Shown piece after piece: positions 36,542 to 48,291 of a stretch of DNA of 64,000 nucleotides. Position numbers and translations under genes: made by a program. The DNA lies in the NCBI RefSeq assembly GCF_901709675.1, contig NC_051087.1, positions 3,838,001 to 3,902,000 of the forward strand, read 5' to 3'. This stretch comes from Syngnathus acus. Lineage: Eukaryota > Chordata > Actinopteri > Syngnathiformes > Syngnathidae. The notes under the pieces were generated by a model that saw only the letters and a list, made by a program, of their open reading frames with translations, had not been told where the DNA came from and made no database searches. Position 1 is the first letter of the stretch, and each line of letters opens with the position of its first letter.

Positions 36542-39537
36542 AGATAATTATAATACTTTTTTGGTTCATTTTTTTAGTATAACTGCTAAAAAGCCACAAT
36601 AAGACCAGAGAAAGTTTGACTAGGGCTGTTCAGTACCATTTTTTTTCTCTTTGAGTCATCACCGATATCAAGTCCCTATACCTACAGTACTTTTTGTTTA
36701 TACAATTTCATTTAACACAATGTAATAATGAGCAAAAATGTGTCTTTCTAACACAGATGTCAGACTGCCGCTGTGTAGCGCCAAGGAGGACTTACTTATC
36801 GATTGGTGCCTGATCTCGGCGGCCTCCACGAGTACCCAATACCTTAAAATAAGGCCAGCTAAAAAAAAAAAAGTAGATAGCAATAATTCGTACTGTATTG
36901 GATGTTTTTAGGCGGAAAAAATAAGTACTTAGATGTAACAGAAAATTGGCTCCAATAGAAGCGCCCCTCTCCCAATTATTCCATTACATCCACATTCCAA
37001 TTTACACATATTGTTCTTCTGAGAGAATGTACAGCCACCTTCCAGCTAGAGAAATTATTTAATTCTTTTTTGAAAAAAAAAAAAAATCCAATAAATTGAG
37101 GTGCTCTAATCTCTGCTGCTGGAGCAGACACACATTGGCACATTTCATTTATTTTCTGCCGGGTTTCTTCCGATAAGAGCGCTCCATGTGTTCATTTAAT
37201 GGGAAATCAAGCCTGAGACTTCCCAGTTTGAAGCAAACGAGCAAGGCGAATCACCGCAAACATCAGCCCGTGTCATCGTCGGTAATTTCACGTGCAAATG
37301 GAACATTTAAATGAGAAAATGCAAATGACGGGGGGGGGGAGAAAATACGCCGAAAATGAACACATTCTTTAAAATCGACAAATGCCAAGATGTAAATGTT
37401 CTATCTTAATTGGCCTCGTTGCATTCTCCGAGCCCCGCGCGAAGCGCTTGTGTTTTTGAATGTTATTAATTTAATGTGCCCAAATTCTTTCAAAGCAGCC
37501 TCGCACATGACAGACAAGCGGAAGAGAGCGCGGTCCCTGCCTATTAATCAGAATCTGCTGAATAAAACAGTTGAAATGAAAATAGGCTGACCAGCTCAAT
37601 TAATAGCCTTAGAAGCTGCAAATTGCATTACAGACCTCTTAGAGTGATGCTCCAGTTGGAAAAGTCGACTCACCAGGCAACGTGTTGAATCTTTGGCTCT
37701 CGTCTACGCCCTCGTGGGAAATCACCCCGAATAAAATTAGACCTGAGACATTCTGAATGCGAGTGTGTCTTGGTCAGAGTGGATGTCAAAAAGCTCTTGT
37801 TAGACGATGGATGAGTTCTCTCTGCTTATCGCTGCTCTTCTGCTTTTTTTTTCGGGGGGGGGGGATTAGAGCACTTTTGACCTCAAACTTACAAAGATTA
37901 ACTCTCGGTGACTGTAAGAAATGTGTATGCGCTCACATATCTATGAATATTTGATTTGACTTTTTCCATGAGACAGCACTGGAGGTGACGCTTTGCTTCA
38001 AGCTTGTGTCATCACAGTGTCAAAAATGACTCCAAACATAATGTCTAAAGTGCTGGCAGCAAAAGAGAGTACACCCCAAAGTGAACTTTCCCATCGTTGG
38101 AGTTATTTACGTGCAATTTGTGTTTTTGTGCTTGCCTGTTGTTTTATGTGCTCAGTCACTGTAAACGCAGCCAGAGCGGGTAATATTTATGGAAATGCGT
38201 AAAAGAAACCAGAGGAAACCATTTTTTAATTTGAATAGTTGCAGCCCTTCTGTGTGTTTTGAACACATTAAAACCCCATCTAAGATAAGGTAAACTTTTT
38301 AAAGTTAAGTCAAATTTATTTCTCAAATGGCTTCACATGGCCAGCATCATTTTTTGTAAATCTGAAAAACTGGCCAACTAAAAAGTTCTCTAAGGACAGA
38401 TTTGGATAGTTTTGCCTGTTTAGGTTAGTTCCAGACGGGTCCGCTCTCTCTCATTCATTCCCTCATCTTTCTGAAGAGGCACACTCCTCTGACATATCGT
38501 GCCGCCTCCCATCGCTACTTCTCTGTATTGGCGCTGTAATCAAAGCGGGCCTAGTCAGTGCCGTCAGAATATCCGCCGAGATCACCAGAGGCTTTTTTTT
38601 TTTTTTTTACCGTCTATCAAGTGCCCTTCACAAGCTGCTGGGGATTGTCATGGACTCTTCACACCCTCTTGTGAAATTCTTTAATCCCTCGCTAACGGAA
38701 TAACCAAGGCCTCCATTTATAGATGCTGTGGCTAACTGATAGCTTAATTACATTTTAATTGTTTGTTAATGACTTCCGGTGCTTCCGTTGCGCCCGGCAT
38801 GCGATCGGATCAAGTTAGCAAAGGTTGGAGTTTATCATCCTGCCAAACAGAGCAGCAACCCTCGCCAACAGTGCATACAAATGTACTTTTCTTCCCCCAA
38901 AATGCCTTTAGACACAATATTCACTTTCATGCACATTTCATATCTTATTCCACTTTATGCGTTATTCATGTGGCCTAAAATCCTGAGTGCGTCTCTCAGG
39001 GTCGTATATATCAGAACACCGTGTACAGTAGACACAGAATAAATAAGACACTCATCATGCTTTAAATAAGCTTTCTTCCGACTTTTCTAATATTGATCTT
39101 GTTTTATAACTAGAGCTCATGTTTACCCCCCAAAATATCGGGGTTTCTAGTCCCCGTCAACTCAGTCGCATCAATAAACCATCAAGCCGACTTCCCGACT
39201 ATCGGCACTTTCCGGAAAGACGCGAAATATATCCAACTGCTCGGTCCCTCAACGTACTCCACGATCAGCGCTTCCGAAAGAAGTCTGTTGTGATGATATT
39301 TTGCCTGAGGTGTTGACTCGAGCTAGTTTGCGGAGAGAAATGATGACGGATAAGCAGGAGGGCAAACACACAACAACAATAGCCGTCAGGAAAATCCTCG
39401 TTCCTGTCTGACGCTCGTATTTAATTGTTTCTTCCTTCCTTGTTTCGGAACGGGTCGAAATCTCTTCTTTCCAGAAATGTACCTGCCTGGATTTTGTTTT
39501 TGTTTCGTGACCTCTTTTTGATGCCTGTCCCTCGCAG

Positions 39538-39671
39538 TGCCATCGCCTTGGATAATCAGCTGGTCGTCCTGGCAACCACCACAGCCGATGCGGGACGTTA
39601 CCACGCGGAGGCCGTGAATGAAATGACGGGCGATAATGTCACCAGTCCCGCTGTCTATTTGAGCATCTCGG
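39538..39671 (+). CDS. sdk1: Sidekick exon: Ig2, C-terminal half
   Basis: Second Ig2 exon, 18 kb after the first. The acceptor is GTCCCTCGCAG. T completes the Ile codon and the peptide runs AIALDNQLVVLATTT, then ADAGRYHAEAVNE, then GDNVTSPAVYLSIS. DAGRY is the F-strand motif, but the canonical Cys two residues after Tyr is Ala (local residue 161). With the missing B-strand Cys this Ig2 has no intradomain disulfide. NVT at local residues 171-173 is a sequon at the position where I recall a sequon in mammalian SDK1. LVVLATTTADAG and the ending TSPAVYLSI are SDK1-like. The donor is GTAAGAAA after the G at 39671, phase 1. The longer open frame starting upstream at 39425 includes intron. Confidence 0.93.
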
Positions 39672-42334
39672 GTAAGAAAAATAACGAAAGAAGAAAATGT
39701 CAGATGAACTCCAAATTTGCTATCACAGTACTGGAAAGTTGATTTTGGTGTTTAAGTAATGTTATGTTTTGGGTCTGGCCGATTAATCGGACAATATTTT
39801 GCTGATTTTAGTTCTCCTCCCAGATATTTGGCCTCAAGAAATCTGTTCATCCCTACTAATGTAAACAAGGGTCCAAAAACAAGTTACAGCAATTTTGATG
39901 AAACCTAAAGAATTGAAAATGCCCCAACAACTAGCTTTTCTGGTCATGCTAGTTGTTTATTGCTGTGCTAGTAATGTTAGCATTCATCCATTTTGTCCTA
40001 TTCCAATTAACATTAGGCAAGATTCATCTTGGACCAGACACTCCCAGGACACATTCAGACAAGTATTTGACTCACTTTAGACTTCCATGAACTTAACAAT
40101 GCACGTTTTTGGAAGATGGGTGGAAGCCAAGCCGGAACAAGTGTTAAGAATGAGCTACAAAAGTCTTCTTGTCAGGTTTGACTTTGGTAAAAATGTTGTC
40201 TAAACTCTAAATGGTACCACTTTTGGGGGTTTGTGTCCAGCGTACAAACGGGACGATATTGTCCTCGCGGGTTTGCCAGTTTTTCACGACGTTTCCGGAA
40301 TTATTTTATCACCCATGGTTCCCCTAACATTCCTCTTTATCTCTGTGGGAGTGAGATGATAGACTTCAGCGTCTCGCAAGTCCTTCAGCTGAGAGCGAGA
40401 GAGGCAGTTGGTGCTCTGTCCCTCGTGGCTGTAACGACTTTTAATTAGATTTTCTTTACGGGGTTGTATCCTTTGGCATCCTTTGTCACGTCTACGCACT
40501 GACACACAAACAGCACCTTGTTACCGCTGTCAGCGCCGAGTGTTCCCCTGGGTGCTTTCAAAGAATTGGTAAGAAGGGGCACAGTTAGACTTTACTGATA
40601 AGACTCGGATCGTAAAATGCCCGTTGGCTTTTTTTTTTGTGTTTGTCTCTTTTTATCAGCTTGTGTTTTCCCACAGTAAACTTCCGTATCCTTTGTTATA
40701 AAACAAAGGTGCTGACGATATTGAGAGAGGAAAGATAAGGAAGGAATTTGGGGAAATTAGGGATTTTTTTTTCCCCTGAAATAGGAACAATTGTGCATAT
40801 TGGAACAAAGAATACTGAAAGGGAAATTTATTTGTCCAGTATCCTGAATTGATAGGCAGAAAACCACGTTCTTCTTCGTGGCATGATGTGATTTTTTTTG
40901 ACGCATTTAACACATGACAAACAATTGTGTGTTTTTTTTCCTCCACCTTCTCTCCGTTAAATCGGCACAGGCGCATTTTCAGAAGTCTGTCGAACCACCT
41001 ATTAATTTTTTTTTTAGATGTGCCTGAATAAATTAGGCACTTATTTCCTATTCTCCCTTTTCTTACTTTGATTCCAACTTTGCGCTCTGCAAAGAAGAAC
41101 AGAAGGAAAGTCAAATTAGCAGAGGCAGCGACAAAAAGGAAGTAATGGAGTGAGTCATTGGCACAGCCGCTGCGGAGGACTTTGTATCTTTTTTTTTTTT
41201 TAAACCGCTCGCTGTACCTGTAGGTGAGAGTCGACTTGTCGCAATCTCGCTTCCCGGTGATGGACAGTCCAAATCATTTGACTAATCTGCCGAGCCTGTT
41301 AGATGGCGGCGTACGACCGGCCACATGACCTGCCCACTTGAGAGATCCATTATCCCCATGCGCCCGCCCGCTTCCCCTACGAGTGCCTTGAAGACGACTG
41401 AAGATAAAAAAAAAAAAAAAAGCGTTAGCTGTCACCGGCGCACGAGATGGAACAGGCACAATTGATGGCGGCTCGGCAGCACGGTGAGAGGTCACATTAT
41501 AATCACTGAGAGTATAGCGCTGCTCTAAAATAAACAGCTCCTGCAGCACTTTTAATGCCCAAGACAATATATGGCCATGAACTTAACATCCTCAGTCACC
41601 AAGGCGCCACATTAGACAGCAGGACACTCTTAGAACTTTTATTGTCATTCTAAAATAAAACCATCATTCACACACTTGTAAGAGTGTATATAAAATAGTT
41701 ACATGGCCTTGTTCACATGCCGGATTATGAATGCCGAAATAAATCATTTCCAAACTTTTTGACTGCTATTTTGAACTGTTCATAATTCACTCCACTTTGT
41801 CTAAGGCCCCAGTTCCAGTTGAAGAAAACCAGACCCAAAGCAAAATGGGGAAATAGGCCGATATGGTCCGATGGGACACTCAAGGAAGGAATTATGAACA
41901 GTTTAAAATGGCGCCCAATGTTAGCATAAAGCAATACATCACAAATGTATTTGTGGGTAATCAGAGGAACTTCAAAAGGAGAATATAGATAACATCGATG
42001 AATTAATGGCGAAGTCAGAAGCCGAGTTTCCATGTCCCCAACATTTGGATTTCAAGGTACCGCTGTCTCCCGGCTCGCTCCGCTTGACTCCTGAGTTTTA
42101 CCCACAAAGCTGTCAAGAAACAAACCTGTGTTTCAATTTCATCTCTGCACAGTGGGTCATAACAGAAAGAAATGTTTTTCCCATCCCCTCTATGCCGTCT
42201 GAAATCTTCAATTTGATACCCGGCGGCGACATGGTTACCTCTCACTGCTCCCGAGGGATGGAATAAATGCAACATTTTCTTCTAACTTTTACTACAAGGT
42301 AGCTTTAGCTGTTAGCCAAATTTAGTTGATAGTC

Positions 42335-42429
42335 ACGGCCAGTCCAGGGCGCACCGACCTAAAGTCAGCTGGGAAAAGGCTCCCGTTCACATGTGACCGT
42401 AATGAGGACACGCACGATAAAAAATGGAT
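42335..42429 (-). repeat. Dispersed fish repeat copy (family A)
   Basis: Minus-strand copy, nearly full: GGCCAGTCCAGGGCGCACCG, then AAAGTCAGCTGGGAAAAGGC, CCGTAATGAGGACACGCACG and ATAAAAAATGGATGG. Confidence 0.6.
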
Positions 42430-43707
42430 GGTGTGTGTGTGTCTATAACATGCCAGAGAACCACTTCCAATTGCCTATGGGCTTTTATTTCCCTGTAAGT
42501 GATAAGAGATGAGACTCTGTAGTCCAATTAATTAAAGTCTACACATACATCCTCCCATCTCCCTTTGATGCGCGAGCGCACCAACACACCTCCCGCCTGT
42601 CAATCAAAGGCGCGGTGGCGTAGCCTTCATGTCTTTCCTCTCACTTGAGCACAGTGGAGGTCTTTGTAGATTTCTGCTGCAGACCATTAGAGCAAAATAT
42701 CCCCAAACAGAGCGCCACCGCACACGGGCACATGAAAGACACACAAACATAGCAAAGACACCCGCCTCAAGGCACCCACCACGTCTTGGACACCATCAAA
42801 GACTAGACGAGCGTTTAGGAGAGTAAAGAAATGAGGAGAAAAATAGTAAGCATTGGACGTCCATAGAAAAAGAGGTCAGAATGTGGTTCTGGAACAACGT
42901 TGACGAGGTGAGGGAAGTAGCCGCATTGTAGACACAAGCTTGTGGATCAAACGAGTTTGTGGCAGAGCTCGGCAATCCGCGCTGGCGCGATTATTAAAGC
43001 GCTACGAATGCTATCTCGGCTCTAGCCTCAGTAATTGATCGGCCGCCTCCATCTTTCTATAGCGAAGGCGCTAATGTCACACTTGTTAACGATTGCTGAA
43101 GTGCAAGAAAAATGCTCAAATTAGTCCCATTCAGACATGGACACTATCCAATAGCGACTCGCTTCAGCTCTGCTGCCTGCCCAAATGCACTCTTTGACCC
43201 AGTCTGCTCCAAATCCACAACTGGGTTTGTAAAAAGGCGGAAGAAAAATAAATGTTCACTAAAGCCGAATAGAACACCTGCTATTTATTTGGAGGTCATC
43301 AGAGGAACTTTGAATGACAGTTGTGCGTTTATTCAGAATGCAAGGCTCTGTATTGTATCAGGCTGCACTTTGGTGTATAGAATCCAATTAATTATGATTC
43401 CTTCTTTTTGAGAGCGTACATAGAGTGCAAGCAAGGACTGGCAGAGTAGTACAATGACTTTAGACGCCTCCACAATGTATTTCAGAGCATGTACGTCAGA
43501 GTAGTGATTGCAAGAAAATCCTTCAGGGTTTGATTACACCTGCAGTCAGACAAGGCGCCAACCAACCCATCTGCTTCCATTCCTCCTTTTTATTCTGTTT
43601 CTTTTCCCAGAAGTGAATATGTGTCTTGTTCGGTCTTGCATAGCCGGTGTCTGACCTCTGTAGAGCTGCCCCCCAACCCCCTGCCCCTAATTCTTCAAAA
43701 ATTAGCC

Positions 43708-43930
43708 TTCAAGCAATTTAATGCTACTCCCAGTTACTGTCAAACTAAGCATAAAACAAGGAGAATTAGACGTTGTGTATTTAAAAGAAACACCTAGCTC
43801 AGTCTGCTAGCCTAATGCTAATGCTAGCATTAAGCAGAAACACATTCATAGTCTTATTTTCTTTTCGGAGGAGCTCTAAAGTTGTTTCCTTTGGAATTTT
43901 AACCATTTATTATTTGTGATACAGTGCAAT
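43708..43930 (+). repeat. Dispersed repeat B, copy 2
   Basis: Counterpart of 6812-7065: AATTTAATGCTACTCCCAGT, GCATAAAACAAGGAGAATTA, GCTAGCCTAATGCTAATGCT, then TTTTCTTTTCGGAGGAGCTC and ATACAGTGCAATAG. Confidence 0.6.
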
Positions 43931-44584
43931 AGTTGCTAATCGAGCTTTCTTTGAATATTCACGGAAGCGTTTAAAACTACTTGATAATAATTGCTCAGCG
44001 TTGTATGGTTGTGTATGCGAGCATGCGTGTGTGCTGACAATATTTATTGTTATATTTGTGTGCCAATGTGCCATTTGTTTCTGTCCCTAATCCCCTCCTT
44101 GACCAGATGTTTCCATTCCGCGTCACTGAATCTTAAATGAGAGCCTGCCGCTGCTCTCTCGCTGTCTGTGTGCACATCTGTGCGTGTTTGTGAGCGTGTG
44201 TTTGCTCCAGGTCCCACCTCTTGTTTTTGCGGCGCGTCTAATTGGAGGTATTTTACTGTCCCCCTGAACAGCGTTTGATTATTGTGGCGTGTGGAGTGTA
44301 ATGTGTGCATGTCTGGAGGTGTGCACACGTACTGTATGTCATACATGCATTACATCGCATGCCAGCAGCTGATGTGACTTTTAGTAATTATAAATTATTT
44401 TATGAAGGCAGTTTATTTATTTATCCATCTGTTTATTTATTTAATGATTACATTTTGTAGTGTTAAATTATACAATAGAGTACTGTTTGTCTTAAACAGA
44501 CACAAAAATATTGTAGGGAACAGATTATTGGCATTTAAATGAATTTGATTGTGGACAGGTGATTTGGTTGACTAGAATATGACT

Positions 44585-44712
44585 TAAACGTTTTCTTATT
44601 TCAGTAGTTTACCAAAATAAAACAAGCTCTAATCATTCTGAAAATAACAATGATGATTGTCATCTTGAAATATTTTTCTGCAATATTCTAATTTATTGGG
44701 AGGCACCTGAAT
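44585..44712 (+). repeat. Possible 3' end of a dispersed repeat
   Basis: The stretch ending TGCAATATTCTAATTTATTG GGAGGCACCTG resembles the common fish repeat tail 'ATTCTAATTTTTTGAGATGCACCTGTA'. AT-rich upstream sequence fits such a tail. The match is from memory only. Confidence 0.3.
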
Positions 44713-46944
44713 TTTGCAAATAATGTTCATTTTAGCCAATCAGTAAGAAGCTTAATGGAAAAGGCACACAATAAATCGGTGATAAAAGTGTATTTTTAGT
44801 GACCTAAAGCACAAATGACTTTTAACAAAGGCACAAAAGCATGGAAATATGACTACAATTGCTCTCAACTCAACATGACAAGACTGTCAGGTGGTTTTCT
44901 CCAATTTTCAAAGATGAGTCAAGCCCCTCATTGGACACTAGCAGCTCTCTACCACACTGATAAGATCACATAAATTCCGCTCAAATGACTTTGAATTAAT
45001 TACTCGCAAAACCTTTTCTAACCGTGTTATACAAGCGGCTCCATGTAAAAATGCCGTTGGCTTAGCATCGCTGTTAGCATGCTCCTCAAAAACATCCTGT
45101 CTTCTCATTCTTTATGTTCCGCTTGTAAAAAGACTACTACTACTTATTCCACTATTTGGATGAGGACAGCATCGTTATACTGCCTCTTGTGGCAATACTT
45201 GACTTTGATTTGTGTAACAGGCATAAGTGGGGAAAAAAAACACGTTTTTTTTTTGTCGGTTTTTTTGGGTCACAGCTCTGAAGAGTTCATTGAGCCGGAT
45301 CTCTGCATAAACAAGGCCAGCTTTTACTTTCAGAGCTTTTAGTAAAGCTGCCCTTCTTTATTCCGGAGGAGCCACACTTGATTTATACATATTCCCGCAC
45401 AGCTCCGTGTGTCTAATGACTTTGTACATCTATTAATTCCCGCCACAAGAGTTTGCGTCTGAAATGAATCTATTGACTACTGCAGCTGCAGAGAGGATCA
45501 GATCGGCCTCCGTTCATGCCCCCCCCACCGCCTCCTCCTCCTCATCCCGAGAGCTCTCCTTTTGCTGTCTTTGTCTCCCGCTTTGCTTCTATAATTAAAA
45601 CCCAGGCGCACAGACAAAGAGATGGAGTGATGGACAGGAGAGTGAGTCATGCACTATGTGGTTCTGACAAGCAATATGCTCACAGTGTGACTGCTTTGTG
45701 TGTACTTCTGTTGCCCTTCCACCTTGTTCACTGATATTTATGTGGATTGCTTTGACAGTCACGTAGGCAACACACCCACTCACGTCGGCCAACACTCGAG
45801 AATATTTTGAAGGAAAATGGCTGTAATTGGAGAGTGGCTAAACAAGAAAAGCCAGAAACTGCCTGTAACAAGTGTTTTGGACAAACTGTGAGGCTAAAAA
45901 AAAGTCTCTCTTAACTTTGTGTTAGCAGTGCCGAGTCTCAACAGCAAACGAGCATCTCCATATTATTTGTATGCGTCAACAAGTCCCGTGGCAATATGCA
46001 AACGAAGCAGATGGATCAATGTCCGATGTTGAATCAGCCGAGAGAGCGTTAGGAATTGCCGAAGGGGGTTGCCGGGCGGAATAATGCGCCGTTATTGTGA
46101 GGGATGCCAGCTAAAAAAAAAGCTGATGTGCCATCGACGCTGACTAATTTACGGGCGCGCACTTTTGTGTTTAGATTTGATCTGGCGCCGCTTGAAGGAG
46201 ATGGAATGCACGAGCGCACATGAAAGCTACTCAGGGATGCTGGATGAGATGTCAAGTACGCCGATAAGTCGCCCGTTGTTTTAATAATCCCAACGGTCCC
46301 CGCCGCTGTCCTCGTAACCAAACGGTGATGTGTGTATGCAAATGAGTGTTGTGGATAGCAGCTGGAGACAACACATAGACATAGACAGATGTTTTACACT
46401 CATTACTTGGGAGAGCACGTATAAACGGCACCCGTGTGGAACTGGGAGGGACAAAGTCAAAGTCGTAGTTTGTCTTGGTAGGTTTAAAGAATTCTGGGGG
46501 GGAAATGGATTCCAATGTGTCCTCTCCACCCATCCAAAATGGAGCAGCCAGACAGGATTGCAATGTTCATACCCTCGTCTGTATCAGCGCATTCGCTTTG
46601 ATAAACACTTTCAGAGTATCCAGAATACAAATGAAGTATTATTATGCATGCAAATTTGCCTTCCCGTCTTGTGCGCGCCGCTGCTTCCTCTCGTGCGCAC
46701 TGCGTAACAGGTTAGATGAGAGCTTCGGCCCGGTCGGCGGATGCTCATTTGTCGGAACAGAAAAAAGACGGCAGACGCACCAGTGAATGATGAGGCTGCA
46801 TGTCAAAGCAAGTGTGACGCTGTGTAGGAAGAAAAGAAACTTAAAGGAAGGGTGGGACACTAGATAACGAGGTGCTGAGGAAGCGGAAACGGAGAGTGAA
46901 AAAAAGGGGATATGAGGGCATCGATTGCTTAGCTCAGCATATAT

Positions 46945-47085
<141 letters not shown>

Positions 47086-48221
47086 CATATATGTATGTAT
47101 AAATATATACATATGTATATATATGTAGAGTAAAACAAAAAGTAAAATATGCTGAGTAAAATATGGATTCGGATTCTTTTTAGTGTACAAAACTGAGTTG
47201 TACGTAAGCACATATTAGCATCATGTTGCTTCATTAGCATCAAGGTGTTGAAGTGCGGAGATCTGCATAACTCTTTTACTTGTCGTATAAACTCTAATGC
47301 AATGCTGTTTCTGACACCTATTTCCTAATATATCCAACGGTACAGTAAACCCCCACGGTTCACACATTCATCCAAAACGAAAGATTAGAAGAAGAAGAAG
47401 ATTAGAGGCGGAGCTAGGTGTGACCTGGGTTGTTAGTGGAAATTAACTTATTCTGTAAAACAATACTCAACTAATTTGAGATTATAGTTTCATGACAAAA
47501 TTCCAATTTGTATCGTTAAAACTATTATTCCAAACAATCAGCACTTTTTTTCAATGCAGAAAAACAACGCAGAAGTCATTGGGAGAAAAACAGAAAAAAA
47601 AATGGAGGGAGCAGGGAAGGTGTGCGAGGGGGGAGAAGTTCAAGAAAACGCGGCGAGCTGGTGCAAAAAGCGCGGTTGCTTTGAGGACTAAACTGGGAAG
47701 AAGAAAGAGAGGCGGGGTGTGAAATAAATATTGAAAGGGGATGCTGAAAACAGGAATAGATCAACAGGGCCTTTAATCCAAATATAGTCTCTGTTGCTTA
47801 ACTCGCTATCACTCTTTGCGCGCGTGTGTATCAAAACACACCCGACCTCATGCGACAGCCGTGTGTTTGTGCGTGCGGGTCGCCATGGCGTGATCCGCAG
47901 ACAGATGACGGCCATTACCAAGCCGCCCAAACCAAGCGGAACAGCTGCAGCCAGATCGCACTGATCTATTGCCGCCCTAATGAATCTGTTATGGCCAGAC
48001 CTAAACAATCAATCTCCGAGCCACTTAATCAATTAGGCCATTAATCAGACGCGGACCCCAACTGTTCCTGCCGGGGGACTGGGCCAGGATGAGTGATCAC
48101 ATTACATATAAACACAGACAAAAAGACACACAAACACGTGGAGTTAACTTGTGAGTCAGCAAGTGTGCCAAATGCAACCAACAGGCGCGACCGACTCAAA
48201 CACGTCGGAATTTGCTCAGCC

Positions 48222-48291
48222 GTTCATTCCTTATCTGCTCATCCTCACTCGCTTGCTGGACCTCATCCCAGCTGTCTTCGAGCGAGAGGTA
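48222..48291 (+). repeat. Dispersed fish repeat fragment (family A)
   Basis: Plus-strand fragment: TCATTCCTTATCTGCTCATC, then GCTGGACCTCATCCCAGCTG, TCTTCGAGCGAGAGG. Confidence 0.5.

Larger units (their letters stand above)
21504..39537 (+). other. Large intron splitting Ig2 (18,034 bases)
   Basis: Phase 2 intron from GTGAGT to CCTCGCAG. It contains a LINE reverse-transcriptase relic at 23.0 kb, a repeat at about 24.3-24.5 kb shared with 14.0 kb, fragments of the dispersed fish repeat at 25.78 and 28.3 kb, a (CA)n run at 30.09 kb, a 23-G run at 33.40 kb, an AT-rich satellite-like stretch near 34.03-34.17 kb, a (TTA)n run at 36.51 kb, and an apparently repeat-free homeodomain-site-rich block at 37.13-37.64 kb. 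No second gene on either strand is supported. Confidence 0.85.

Noticed and set aside
40656-41114. 152-residue minus-strand frame
   Set aside because: Composition is Lys/Phe rich from A/T runs; no known family.
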